Of a stretch of DNA of 64,000 bases, positions 35,706 to 44,252 are shown piece by piece; the stretch's first letter is position 1, and the number at the start of each line of letters is the position of its first letter. The stretch covers positions 62,001 through 126,000 of the forward strand of contig NZ_BCTY01000001.1 of assembly GCF_001591005.1 (NCBI RefSeq), in the 5' to 3' direction. Source of the stretch: Sphingomonas sanguinis NBRC 13937. Its GTDB lineage: Bacteria; Pseudomonadota; Alphaproteobacteria; Sphingomonadales; Sphingomonadaceae. Made by a program: the position numbers and the translations under genes. The notes under the pieces are model-generated. The model worked only from the letters and a program-made list of their open reading frames with translations, searched no databases and had not been told where the DNA came from.

Positions 35706-38450
35706 ATGCGTCATAGCCTTGTCCGCCTCGTTCCGATGACGCTCGCCACGCTGTCGATCCTCGCGGGCACGCCGAGTATCGGTGCCGCCCGGTCTAAGCG
35801 GGTGGCCCCTGCCCCGGCCCGCGTGACGCCCGGCCTGCGCGTCGGCCAGTTCACGCTGCTGCTCGATCCCACCAGCCAGACGGCGCGCGGGCTGTCGCCA
35901 ATCGGCGCCCCCGGCTTCGACTTCCTGCCCATCGGCCGCGCCAAGGAACGCGCTGGGAATGGCTACAACCATCTGGGGGACATCCATCTGCGGCTGCGCA
36001 GCGGCACCGGCGAGTGGCACGATTACTCCTCGTCGCGCGAGCGGCGGCCGGTGCGCGCCCTGCCCGCTCGCGGGAGCACGCTTGCCTCGGCCGATATCAG
36101 CGGGTCGATGGGGGCCGACCTGCCGCTGCGGGTCGTGCGTGACTGGGTGAATGACAAGGGCGCTCCGGTGCTGCACTTCACCCTCACCAACACGTCCCGC
36201 GCGCCGGTCGAGATCGGAGGCTTGGGCATTCCGATGGTGTTCGACAACATCATCACCGACCGCACGCTGGAACAGGCGCATGCCCAGGCGAGCTTCGCCG
36301 ATCCCTATATCGGGCGCGATGCGGGGTATGTGCAGGTTACGCGGCTGAATGGGGCGGGCCCCGCGCTGCTCGTCCTGCCCGAGCGAAATACCCCGCTGGA
36401 GGCCTATGTCCCCATCCCGACGCTCCGCGAAACCAAGGGCCAGGCGGTGATCGTCGAGGCGAGCCCGCGCGCCCAAACCTCCGAAGGTTTCTACGACTGG
36501 ACCATTGCCAGCGCCGCCTATGCCCAGAAGGAATGGGCCAAGGCGGGGGCGCCGTGGAATGAGGCGACCAGCTTCACCCTCGCGCCCGGTGAAAGCCGCC
36601 AAATCGGCCTGCGTCTGGTCGCGGCCCCCAGCATCCGCGCGATCGAGCCGACGCTGGCGGCGCAGGGACGGCCCGTGGTGGTCGGCGTGCCCGGCTATGT
36701 CGTACCGACCGATCTCGACGCGACGCTGTTCGTGCATGCGCCTTCGGCGATTACCGGCATCGCCAGCTATCCGGCGGGTGCACTCGACGTCACGCGGCAA
36801 CCGGGCAAGCCAGGCTGGACCCGGCTGTCGGTGCGGGGGCGGAATTGGGGGCGGGCGCGCCTGACCCTGACCTATGCCGATGGCAGCGTGCAGACAGTCC
36901 AGTATTTCGTCACCAAGCCGCTGGAGCAGACCATGGCCGATCTCGGCCGCTTCTCGACCACGAAGCAGTGGTTCGAGGGCAAGGGTGATCCCTTCGGCCG
37001 CTCGCCCGCCATCCTGACCTATGACCGCGAGGCGCAGAAAATCGTCACCGCCGATCCGCGCGTCTGGATTTCGGGCATGAGCGACGAAGGGGGCGCAGGC
37101 AGTTGGGTTGCGGCGGTCATGAAGCAGCTCGACAACCCGAACGCCGACGAGATCGCCCGCATCGAGCAGCTGGTCGACAAGACCGTCGTCGGCCACCTTC
37201 AGGTCGCCGATGGCGACCATGCGGGCGGGGTGAAGAAGAGCCTGTTCTATTACGATCCCACCGTCTTTCCCAATCTCTATCAGCCCGCCAAGGACTGGCA
37301 GAGCTGGACCTCATGGAAGAAGGACCAGGCGGACGATCTGGGTCGCGCCTATAACTACCCGCATGTCGCGGCGGGGCATTGGGTGCTGTATCGGATCGCG
37401 CGCAATCATCGCGGCATGACCCGCGTCCATGCCTGGGACTGGTATCTCGACCATGCGTATCAGACTATCGTCGCGATGATGCGCGACGCGCCGCATTATG
37501 CGCAGTTCGGGCTGATGGAGGGCGATGTTTTCGTCGACATCCTGACCGACCTGAAGCGCGAAGGCTGGACCGCCAAGGCGGCCGAAGTCGAACGGCTGAT
37601 GAAGGGTCGCGCCGACCACTGGCGCACGCTGCAATATCCGTTCGGTAGCGAGATGGCGTGGGACTCGACCGGCCAGGCGGAGGTCTATGCTTGGATGCGC
37701 TATTTCGGCTATGGTCCGCAGGCGGACGTCACGCGCGAAGTCATCCTGGGCTATGACCCGTCGATCCCGCACTGGGGCTATAACGGCAATGCCCGGCGCT
37801 ATTGGGACTTTCTGTACGGCGGCAAATATCCGCGGCTGGAGCGGCAGATCCATCATTACGGATCGACGCTGAACGCCATCCCGCTGTTCGATTCGTTCCG
37901 GCGCAAGCCCAGCGACCTGCACCTGCTGCGCGTCGCTTATGGCGGGTTGATGGGCGGCATCACCAATATCGATCAGGACGGCGCGTCCTCCGCCGCCTTC
38001 CACAGCTGGCCCGACCGGATGCAGTGGGACCCCTATAGCGGCGACTATGGCATGGGCTTTTTTGGCCATGCCTATGCGGCGGGCACTTATGTGGTGAACG
38101 ATCCGGCGCTCGGCTGGCTCAGCTATGGCGGCAATCTGTCGCTGGCGGACGGCCATGTCCGGGTCGTCCCCCGCGACGGCGCCCGCGCGCGGGTATTCGT
38201 CGCGCCGGTCGGGCTGTGGCTGACGCTGGAGGCGGGCAAGATCGCCGGGGTCGATTACGATCCCGCCACCGGCAAGGTTCGCCTGGCCCTCGATCCCGCG
38301 ACCGCCGCCACGCCTGCTGCTCGGCTGTTCGTCGAGACGACGACACCCGGCGGCCACATCTACACCCCCGATCGCGGGACTCTGGAGCGCGGGGGCTACA
38401 CCGTGCCGCTGTCGGCGGCGACAACCGACATCACGCTGTCGGCGAGGTAA
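35706..38450 (+). CDS. Secreted DUF5695 domain-containing protein (putative glycoside-active enzyme)
   Basis: 914 residues from ATG 35706, with CCAGGGGG as ribosome binding site. A signal peptide (LVPMTLATLSILAGTPSIGAA) is followed by a beta-rich N-terminal half (GYNHLGDIHLRLRSGTGEWHDYSSSRERRPVRAL-type blocks) and a helical second half (about 400-800) rich in Trp, Tyr and His (AYNYPHVAAGHWVLYRIARN, MAWDSTGQAEVYAWMRYFG). This arrangement looks like a beta-sandwich plus (alpha/alpha) toroid carbohydrate enzyme. DUF5695 has no activity that I know of. Divergent placement beside a beta-L-arabinofuranosidase supports action on plant or similar glycans. Confidence 0.8.
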   Translation: MRHSLVRLVPMTLATLSILAGTPSIGAARSKRVAPAPARVTPGLRVGQFTLLLDPTSQTARGLSPIGAPGFDFLPIGRAKERAGNGYNHLGDIHLRLRSGTGEWHDYSSSRERRPVRALPARGSTLASADISGSMGADLPLRVVRDWVNDKGAPVLHFTLTNTSRAPVEIGGLGIPMVFDNIITDRTLEQAHAQASFADPYIGRDAGYVQVTRLNGAGPALLVLPERNTPLEAYVPIPTLRETKGQAVIVEASPRAQTSEGFYDWTIASAAYAQKEWAKAGAPWNEATSFTLAPGESRQIGLRLVAAPSIRAIEPTLAAQGRPVVVGVPGYVVPTDLDATLFVHAPSAITGIASYPAGALDVTRQPGKPGWTRLSVRGRNWGRARLTLTYADGSVQTVQYFVTKPLEQTMADLGRFSTTKQWFEGKGDPFGRSPAILTYDREAQKIVTADPRVWISGMSDEGGAGSWVAAVMKQLDNPNADEIARIEQLVDKTVVGHLQVADGDHAGGVKKSLFYYDPTVFPNLYQPAKDWQSWTSWKKDQADDLGRAYNYPHVAAGHWVLYRIARNHRGMTRVHAWDWYLDHAYQTIVAMMRDAPHYAQFGLMEGDVFVDILTDLKREGWTAKAAEVERLMKGRADHWRTLQYPFGSEMAWDSTGQAEVYAWMRYFGYGPQADVTREVILGYDPSIPHWGYNGNARRYWDFLYGGKYPRLERQIHHYGSTLNAIPLFDSFRRKPSDLHLLRVAYGGLMGGITNIDQDGASSAAFHSWPDRMQWDPYSGDYGMGFFGHAYAAGTYVVNDPALGWLSYGGNLSLADGHVRVVPRDGARARVFVAPVGLWLTLEAGKIAGVDYDPATGKVRLALDPATAATPAARLFVETTTPGGHIYTPDRGTLERGGYTVPLSAATTDITLSAR

Positions 38451-38863
38451 CTCCGCAACTGGCGGACGAGCGGCCCGTCGGCCGGCGGCATGGGCCAGGC
38501 GCCCATCGCCGCTGGTTCGCACCAGATCAGCCCGTCCGCCTCCAGCGCGACTGGCATCCCCTGCCAGGACCGGATGACGTAGAGCAGCAACAGGAGATGG
38601 CGACCCGGCAACGCCTCGGTCGCGAATCCCGCCGGTTCCAGGGCATCCGCCGTCACCATGATGCCCAGTTCCTCGCGCAGCTCGCGGACCAGCGCGTCTT
38701 CGGGGCTCTCGCCGGGCTCAAGCTTCCCGCCGGGAAACTCCCACAATCCCGCCAGCGCCTTACCGGCCGGTCGCTGCTGCAGCAGGACCCGCCCCTCCTC
38801 ATCGACCAGCGCCGCCGCGACGACCGGAAACAGACTTGCGGACCTATCGGCGATATCGACCAT
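38396..38863 (-). CDS. mutT: MutT-like NUDIX 8-oxo-dGTP diphosphatase
   Basis: 155 residues. The Nudix box GGKLEPGESPEDALVREL followed by REELGI fits Gx5Ex7REUxEExGU exactly. VLLQQRPAGKALAGLWEFPGG is the MutT substrate loop. It cleans oxidised dGTP from the nucleotide pool. Its 3' 55 bases overlap the 3' end of the DUF5695 gene on the opposite strand, so the two genes share coding DNA. Confidence 0.9.
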   Translation of the reverse strand: MVDIADRSASLFPVVAAALVDEEGRVLLQQRPAGKALAGLWEFPGGKLEPGESPEDALVRELREELGIMVTADALEPAGFATEALPGRHLLLLLYVIRSWQGMPVALEADGLIWCEPAAMGAWPMPPADGPLVRQLRSYLADSVMSVVAADSGTV

Positions 38864-38897
38864 TTGTTAACCCTTATCCGATTATGTCGCAAACGTC

Positions 38898-39089
38898 ATG
38901 AGAATGCCCCAGGCCTTCCGCGTCCTGCGCCATGTCCTCGCCGATACGCGCGGCGCGTCGGCGGTGGAATATGGCCTGATCGTCACGGCCGTCATGGTGG
39001 CGATTTTCGCCGGATTGTCGCAGCTTGGGGTAAGCTTCCAGAGCCTGTTGGCCTTCATCGCCGATCATCTCCGCCAGGCCAGCGGTTAA
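38898..39089 (+). CDS. Flp family type IVb pilin (first of three)
   Basis: 63 residues. The prepilin-peptidase site DTRG|ASAVEYGLIVTAV has Glu at +5, followed by a hydrophobic helix (VMVAIFAGLSQLGVSF). It is more divergent than the next two. It is the major-subunit type of Tad pili, but no tad/cpa assembly genes are in the window. Confidence 0.85.
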   Translation: MRMPQAFRVLRHVLADTRGASAVEYGLIVTAVMVAIFAGLSQLGVSFQSLLAFIADHLRQASG

Positions 39090-39214
39090 AAATCACTTTC
39101 CGCGCAGCGCATTAAATCTTCGTCAACCAGTGGCGGGGTAAAGCTCCGGCAGCTGAACCGGCGCTCCGGCTCAGCCGGGTGATCGACCAGATACTGCAAT
39201 TAACGGAGACCGGA

Positions 39215-39385
39215 ATGAAGACGCTTCGCAAGATGGTGAAGGACAACAAGGGTGCGACCGCCATTGAATATGGCCTGATCGCCGCCCTGATTGCCGTCGC
39301 CGCGATCGGCGCGATGTCCAGCCTGGGCACCCAGCTGAACACCACCTTCGGCAACATCTCGAGCAAGCTGAGGACGAACTCGTAA
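39215..39385 (+). CDS. Flp family type IVb pilin (second of three)
   Basis: 56 residues from MKTLRKMVKDNKG|ATAIEYGLIAALIAVAAIGA. A prepilin cleavage site and one helix are visible. TAACGGAG is the ribosome binding site. The C-terminal tail is SSLGTQLNTTFGNISSKLRTNS. Confidence 0.92.
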   Translation: MKTLRKMVKDNKGATAIEYGLIAALIAVAAIGAMSSLGTQLNTTFGNISSKLRTNS

Positions 39386-39400
39386 ACGGTTCGTGGCAGG

Positions 39401-39426
39401 ACAGGTGGCGCATCGTCGCCACCTGT
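39401..39426 (+). other. Perfect 10-bp hairpin between pilin genes 2 and 3
   Basis: ACAGGTGGCG / CGCCACCTGT with a 6-base loop. There is no T-tract, so it is more likely an mRNA processing or stability stem than a terminator. It could set different levels for the two pilins. Confidence 0.6.
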
Positions 39427-39587
39427 TCGCGCTTCTCGGCATGATCGGCCAGCCCGTGCGCCACGCGACGGGCCTATGCGTCATTCGACGCTTCTACAGA
39501 CCTGGTGCCGCACGGCGCACCGCTCGCTGGCACCGGCCAGCGTCCAGGTTCACCCAACCGGCTCCGGCTCTCGACCCGGAGATTGGT

Positions 39588-39758
39588 ATGACTATGATCC
39601 GCAAGACCTTGCGCAACCGCAAGGGCGCGACCGCCATCGAATATGGACTGATCGCCGCCCTGATCGCCGTGGCGGCCATTGGCGCGATGAGCGCGCTCGG
39701 CACGCAGTTGAACACCACGTTCAACAACATCTCGACGAAGCTCAGCACCAACAGCTAA
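39588..39758 (+). CDS. Flp family type IVb pilin (third of three)
   Basis: 56 residues from MTMIRKTLRNRKG|ATAIEYGLIAALIAVAAIGA (Met three codons later also possible). It is nearly identical to the second pilin over the helix and tail (SALGTQLNTTFNNISTKLSTNS). It is the result of a recent tandem duplication. Confidence 0.92.
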   Translation: MTMIRKTLRNRKGATAIEYGLIAALIAVAAIGAMSALGTQLNTTFNNISTKLSTNS

Positions 39759-39784
39759 GCCGGAACCCGCTGCTAGCGACATTC

Positions 39785-39816
39785 GGGGCCGCCGACGGAT
39801 ATCCGTCAACGGCCCC
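39785..39816. terminator. Bidirectional terminator between pilin 3 and accA
   Basis: GGGGCCG...GACGGATATCCGTC...CGGCCCC nested stem with T-rich flank GCTTATTGTTT on the plus side. It separates convergent genes. Confidence 0.7.
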
Positions 39817-39825
39817 GCTTATTGT

Positions 39826-40776
39826 TTAGAGGCGGCCCATCGCCAGGAACTTGGCTGCCCGGCCGCGCTTCAGCTCGTCACGGCCCAGGCCGCTCAGGTC
39901 GCCGAGCGCCTTTTCGATCGAATCGCCCAGATTGGCGATCGCACCCGCATGGTCGCGATGCGCGCCGCCGACCGGCTCGGCCACGATGGTGTCGATGATG
40001 CCGAAGCTCTTCAGGTCCTGCGCGGTCACGCGCATCGCCTCGGCCGCATCGGCCGCCTTATCGGCGGTCCGCCACAGGATCGAGGCGCAACCCTCGGGCG
40101 AGATCACCGAATAGACCGCGTGCTCGAACATCAGCACCCGGTTGCCCGCCGCCAGCGCCACCGCACCGCCCGAACCGCCTTCGCCCACGATCGCCGAGAC
40201 GACCGGCACGCCCGCCGCCAGACAGGCCTCGGTCGAACGCGCAATGGCTTCCGCCTGGCCGCGCTCTTCGGCCTGGATGCCCGGAAACGCGCCCGACGTG
40301 TCGACCAGCGTCACGATCGGCAGACCGAAGCGATCGGCCAGCTCGACCAGGCGAATCGCCTTCCGATAGCCCTCGGGCTTGCCCATGCCGAAATTGTGGC
40401 GGAGGCGGCTGGCGGTATCCTCGCCCTTTTCATGGCCCAGCACCATGACGCGCTGACCACGGAACTGGGCGAAACCGCCCATGATCGCCTGGTCGTCGCC
40501 AAAGGCGCGGTCGCCCGCCAGCGGCACGAACTCGTCGAAAAGCCCCGCGACATAATGTTTGAAGTGCGGGCGCTGCGGATGGCGGGCGACCTGCGTCTTC
40601 TGCCACGGGGTCAGCTTGGCGAAGGTGTCGCGCAGCAGCTTGTCGGACTTGGCCTGGAGCTTGGCGATCTCCGCGCCGATATCGACCGACCCTTCGGCGG
40701 TCGTGTCGCGCAGTTCGTCGATCCGGCTCTGAAGCTCGGCGATCGGTTTCTCGAAATCGAGGAAGGTCGTTGACAT
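39826..40776 (-). CDS. accA: Acetyl-CoA carboxylase carboxyltransferase subunit alpha
   Basis: 316 residues, family length. With AccD it transfers the carboxyl group from biotin to acetyl-CoA in fatty-acid synthesis. Blocks: FLDFEKPIAELQSRIDELR, HPQRPHFKHYVAGLFDEFVPLAGDR, RHNFGMGKPEGYRKA, DTSGAFPGIQAEERGQAEAIA and GEGGSGGAVALAAGNRVLMFEHAVYSVISPEGCASILW. It ends 11 bases after xerD on the same strand. Confidence 0.97.
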   Translation of the reverse strand: MSTTFLDFEKPIAELQSRIDELRDTTAEGSVDIGAEIAKLQAKSDKLLRDTFAKLTPWQKTQVARHPQRPHFKHYVAGLFDEFVPLAGDRAFGDDQAIMGGFAQFRGQRVMVLGHEKGEDTASRLRHNFGMGKPEGYRKAIRLVELADRFGLPIVTLVDTSGAFPGIQAEERGQAEAIARSTEACLAAGVPVVSAIVGEGGSGGAVALAAGNRVLMFEHAVYSVISPEGCASILWRTADKAADAAEAMRVTAQDLKSFGIIDTIVAEPVGGAHRDHAGAIANLGDSIEKALGDLSGLGRDELKRGRAAKFLAMGRL

Positions 40777-40787
40777 GGGCCTAGCGC

Positions 40788-41687
40788 CTAAGGGCGCTTT
40801 GCCCGAAAATCAACGAGCGGGTGGCGGGTGTTGACGAGTTCCACCAGCTTCTGCGCCTCGACATGGGTATAGATCTCCGTCGTGGCGATGTCGGCATGGC
40901 CCAGCATCGCCTGCACCGCGCGCAGATCGGCACCCCCGCCCAGCAGATGCGTGGCAAAGGCATGGCGCAACACATGCGGGCTCACCCGGTCGGGCGGAAT
41001 GCCCGCCTCTGCCGCCAGCGCCTTGATCAATTGGTAGAGGCGGATGCGGGTCAGGTGATTTTTGCCGCCGGGAAACAGCCACGGCGTGTCGGCCGGAACA
41101 TGGACCCGCCACGCCGCGACCGCCGCCCGCGCCCGGTCGGATATCGGCACCATCCGCTCCGTACCGCCCTTGCCCTTCAGGATCAGGAAGGGTCGGTCGG
41201 GATGAACCGCCCCTCGCGGCAAGGCGACCAGTTCGCTGGCCCGCAGGCCCGAGCCGTAGAGCAGCTCGACCAAGGCGGCCAAACGCAGATCGTTGGCGCT
41301 CGGATGCTGGGCCCCGGTTCGCTCGCCGATCGCGGCGAACAGCCGGTCGATATCGGCATGGCTCAATATCTTGGGCAGTCGCCGCTTCGGACCGGGGCGG
41401 GGCAAGACCGAAGACGGATCGTCGGCCCGCAACCCTTCTTCGTGCAAAAAGGCATAAAAGCGCCGGAGCGCCGCCGCCTTGCGCGCAACGGTGGCATTGG
41501 CCAGCTCTGCCCAGCCATCGGCCAGCCCACGCAGCGCATCGGCGTCAGCATCGGCCAGCCCGCCCATCGCTTCCCCTGCCAGCCGCAGGTCGGAGCGATA
41601 GGCGGCCAGCGTATTGCCCGCCGCGCCCGCCTCGGCCGCCATCATCTCCAGAAAGCGGTCGAGCAGCGCGCCATCGCGAACCGTCAT
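40788..41687 (-). CDS. xerD: Site-specific tyrosine recombinase XerD-type
   Basis: 299 residues from MTVRDGALLDRFLEMMAAE. N-terminal SAM-like DNA-binding domain, then the catalytic domain with Arg in LYGSGLRASELVALP, His-x-x-Arg in SPHVLRHAFATHLL, and the nucleophile Tyr in TTEIYTHVEAQKL. It resolves chromosome dimers with XerC at dif. It is single-copy and not flanked by att repeats, so it is a housekeeping recombinase rather than an integrase. It overlaps the upstream gene by ATGA. Confidence 0.93.
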   Translation of the reverse strand: MTVRDGALLDRFLEMMAAEAGAAGNTLAAYRSDLRLAGEAMGGLADADADALRGLADGWAELANATVARKAAALRRFYAFLHEEGLRADDPSSVLPRPGPKRRLPKILSHADIDRLFAAIGERTGAQHPSANDLRLAALVELLYGSGLRASELVALPRGAVHPDRPFLILKGKGGTERMVPISDRARAAVAAWRVHVPADTPWLFPGGKNHLTRIRLYQLIKALAAEAGIPPDRVSPHVLRHAFATHLLGGGADLRAVQAMLGHADIATTEIYTHVEAQKLVELVNTRHPLVDFRAKRP

Positions 41688-43510
41688 GCGCGCGCGATGG
41701 CCTCCGCCGCGATCATCCGGGCCTCGGTATCCATGCCGACCGAGCGAAGCGCTTCCAGGATGCGATACAGTCCCTGGGGCGGTACGCCGCGCCAATTGCC
41801 GGTCTGCATCCCGATCGCGCAGAGCAGCACGACCATGCCGGGCTGCTCGTCGGCCACCGCCTGGTCGAGCGCCTCGGTCCAGGCGTTGCTCTGCCCGACC
41901 CGCACGTCGAGCGCTTCCGCGCCCTTTTCGATATCGGCCCGCGACAGCCGACCGAGCCCGGCGAGCCCGGCAAAGAACAGGCGCTGCTTGAACGCATCGC
42001 CACCGCCATAGCTGCTGACCTGATCGTAGGAGACCTGTCCCTGCCGGTCAGGATCGCTGAGCATGATCATCGCCCAGCCGTCGCTTCCGGCCTTGACCGC
42101 ATCGCGCCAACGCGCCGCGCTACGATCCAGACCGGCCGACAGCATCGAGGCGACCAGCCGGTCCGCTTCGGTCCCATCAGCCACCACCGGCAGGCGCGCG
42201 ACGGCGCGGGCGGTGAGGATCAGGCGGGCATAGGGCGTGCGCTCCGCCGATCCCCAGAGCGACCGGATCGCGGACAGCCGCTGTCCCTCGTCGCTGGCGG
42301 CATAGGCATTGCGCAAGTCGTTGCCGATGGCGGCCTGATCGCGGCTCGCCTGATCGTCATCGGCCAAGTCCGAGTAGAAATCGACCAGCGCGGCATTGGA
42401 CAGCACGCCCATCGCCGCCGCCTGGTCGACCACCGCCGCCCGGTCGGTCGCGGCCACCGGCGCCGAGGTCGCCAGCCATCCACGCACCTGCGGCCCGACA
42501 TAGGCCAGATAATCCGGCGGCACGGTCATCCCGGTCGCTGTCGCCAGGCCATAACGCCAGGTGGTCAGGCGATCGGCGTCGCCCCATTCGATCGTCACCG
42601 CACGCCGCCCGGCGCTGGCGCCCATCAGCTTGTCGGCGAGCTTCATGTCGAACTCGTCGGCGATGCCCTGGCGACGGACCTGCCGCACCAGCGCCGTGCC
42701 GCGCGCGCCATCTCCCGCCAACGCCGCGCACCATCCCTGCGCCACGCGATAGCCGCCCAGCCCGGTCACGGCGGCCCCGCCATCGGCGAGCGGGCAGAGT
42801 CCGGCCGGATCGCTGGAGGCGAGCAGCGCGTTCATCGCGACCTGATAGAGCTTGGGCGTGTAGTTGCCCGGATCGACCGACTGGACGACCGCGCGGGCGA
42901 CCTGCGCCTCGCCCATGCGCAGCAGCAACCACGCGCGTTCGGCGGCGAAGTCCGCGCCGTTCACCCCGCGCGGCGTCGTCATGCGGCTCGCCAGCGCCCG
43001 CCGTAGCAGAATCGAGGCCCAGCGCGACGGCAGCGGCGCGGACAGTCGCCGCATCAGCGCCTCGGCGACGCGGCCATCGGCACCCGCAAAGACATTCTGG
43101 TCGAGCGCACCTTCGCCCGGTCCCGCCGGGCCGACTAGGGCCAGCGAACGCCGCGCCGAAGCGGGCAGCTCATATTCGGCCAGTTGCCGCGCGCTCATCG
43201 TCGGGGTCGGCGACGGCGTGGGGCTCGGCGTCGGGCTGGCCAGCGATTCGATCAGTGCGCCCACCGCATCGGCCGGGGTCGGCGTCGGCGCAGGCGCCGC
43301 CACCGCGCCGGGTGCCGTCCGCACCGGCGACGACGTTGGGCGCGGCGTTGCCCGCCCGGTGGCGGGCGCGGAGGGCTGGCCGAAACCGGGGGGAAGCAGC
43401 GATTCGGGCCGATCCTGTGCCGCGGCGATCGCGGCAGCCCCCACCATCAATAAGGCGACGGCCCGGGGAAGATGGCGAAAAGCGGCTACCCGCTTATTGC
43501 AGGTTGCCAA
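41684..43510 (-). CDS. Exported large protein of unknown function with Pro/Thr/Ser linker
   Basis: About 608 residues if it starts at the TTG at 43510; the next ATG at 43447 would leave a very short signal peptide (MVGAAAIAAAQ). The chosen start gives KRVAAFRHLPRAVALLMVGAAAIAAAQ, a proper signal peptide, and overlaps the upstream stop. After PESLLPPGFGQ comes a linker with SPTPSPTPSPTPT repeats (about residues 87-110), then a helical-repeat domain with many Ala/Leu pairs. I recall similar unnamed proteins between xerD and aroK in sphingomonads. No catalytic motif is seen. Confidence 0.7.
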   Translation of the reverse strand: MATCNKRVAAFRHLPRAVALLMVGAAAIAAAQDRPESLLPPGFGQPSAPATGRATPRPTSSPVRTAPGAVAAPAPTPTPADAVGALIESLASPTPSPTPSPTPTMSARQLAEYELPASARRSLALVGPAGPGEGALDQNVFAGADGRVAEALMRRLSAPLPSRWASILLRRALASRMTTPRGVNGADFAAERAWLLLRMGEAQVARAVVQSVDPGNYTPKLYQVAMNALLASSDPAGLCPLADGGAAVTGLGGYRVAQGWCAALAGDGARGTALVRQVRRQGIADEFDMKLADKLMGASAGRRAVTIEWGDADRLTTWRYGLATATGMTVPPDYLAYVGPQVRGWLATSAPVAATDRAAVVDQAAAMGVLSNAALVDFYSDLADDDQASRDQAAIGNDLRNAYAASDEGQRLSAIRSLWGSAERTPYARLILTARAVARLPVVADGTEADRLVASMLSAGLDRSAARWRDAVKAGSDGWAMIMLSDPDRQGQVSYDQVSSYGGGDAFKQRLFFAGLAGLGRLSRADIEKGAEALDVRVGQSNAWTEALDQAVADEQPGMVVLLCAIGMQTGNWRGVPPQGLYRILEALRSVGMDTEARMIAAEAIARA

Positions 43511-43628
43511 GCGAAACCGCCTTTTCGACCTGGGTGGTCGGCCGTTCGGTCGCCCGGCCCGAGAGCAGGAACAGGCCCCCGACGACGATGACGAGGAGGA
43601 CGATGAGCGAAACGACCATACGGGACAT
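43494..43628 (-). CDS. 44-residue single-pass membrane protein
   Basis: MSRMVVSLIVLLVIVVGGLFLL is a transmembrane helix, then a short tail SGRATERPTTQVEKAVSLGNLQ. Too short for ordinary gene finding, but it has coding composition and precedes the 41684-43510 protein with overlap. It probably acts with that protein in the envelope; function unknown. Confidence 0.7.
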   Translation of the reverse strand: MSRMVVSLIVLLVIVVGGLFLLSGRATERPTTQVEKAVSLGNLQ

Positions 43629-43709
43629 GAAACGCAAAACCTTATAATGGACCCGTGAAAGCCCGGCCGGTGTTGCCGGGCGCGCGCCCGCTGTATAGCG
43701 CAGAGTGCA

Positions 43710-44252
43710 ATGTTGCAAAGCCACAACCCTGTAGATGCAAGCTGGAACGGGTCGCCCATCGTGCTCGTCGGTCTGATGGGCGTGGGCAAGTCGACCGTGG
43801 GACGCCGCCTGGCGAATCGGTTGCGGGTGCCCTTCGTCGATGCCGACACCGCGATCGAGGAAGCCGCCGGTATGAGCGTGACCGAAATCTTCGCCCAGTT
43901 CGGCGAACCCTATTTCCGCGATGGAGAGCGCCGGGTGATCGCCCGGCTGGTCGATGGCCGTCCCAAGGTGATCGCGACCGGCGGCGGGGCGTTCATCAAC
44001 GACGATACGCGCGCGCTTATCCTGGAACAGGCGACCGCGATCTGGCTGAACGCCAGTCCCGAAGTGCTGGCCGAGCGGGTGAAGCGCCGCGACACCCGAC
44101 CGCTGCTGCGCGGGAAGGACCCGTTGAAGGTCCTTCGCGAACTCTCCGAGAAGCGCAACCCGATTTACGCGCTCGCGCCCATCCACGTCTCCAGCAAGCG
44201 GGGCCCGCATGAGGCCACCGTCAACGCCATCCTGAAAGCCATCGGACGATGA
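43710..44252 (+). CDS. aroK: Shikimate kinase
   Basis: 180 residues. Walker A VGLMGVGKSTVGRRLA, VDADTAIEEAAG (shikimate Asp), FRDGERRVI, and IATGGGAF with the glycine-rich shikimate site. The LID arginines are in RRDTRPLLRG. It is the fifth step of the shikimate pathway. Its stop overlaps the aroB start by four bases. Confidence 0.95.
   Translation: MLQSHNPVDASWNGSPIVLVGLMGVGKSTVGRRLANRLRVPFVDADTAIEEAAGMSVTEIFAQFGEPYFRDGERRVIARLVDGRPKVIATGGGAFINDDTRALILEQATAIWLNASPEVLAERVKRRDTRPLLRGKDPLKVLRELSEKRNPIYALAPIHVSSKRGPHEATVNAILKAIGR

Noticed and set aside
40788..41687. XerD-type gene as evidence of an integrated element
   Set aside because: Housekeeping-type XerD in a core operon; no att repeats or phage genes nearby.
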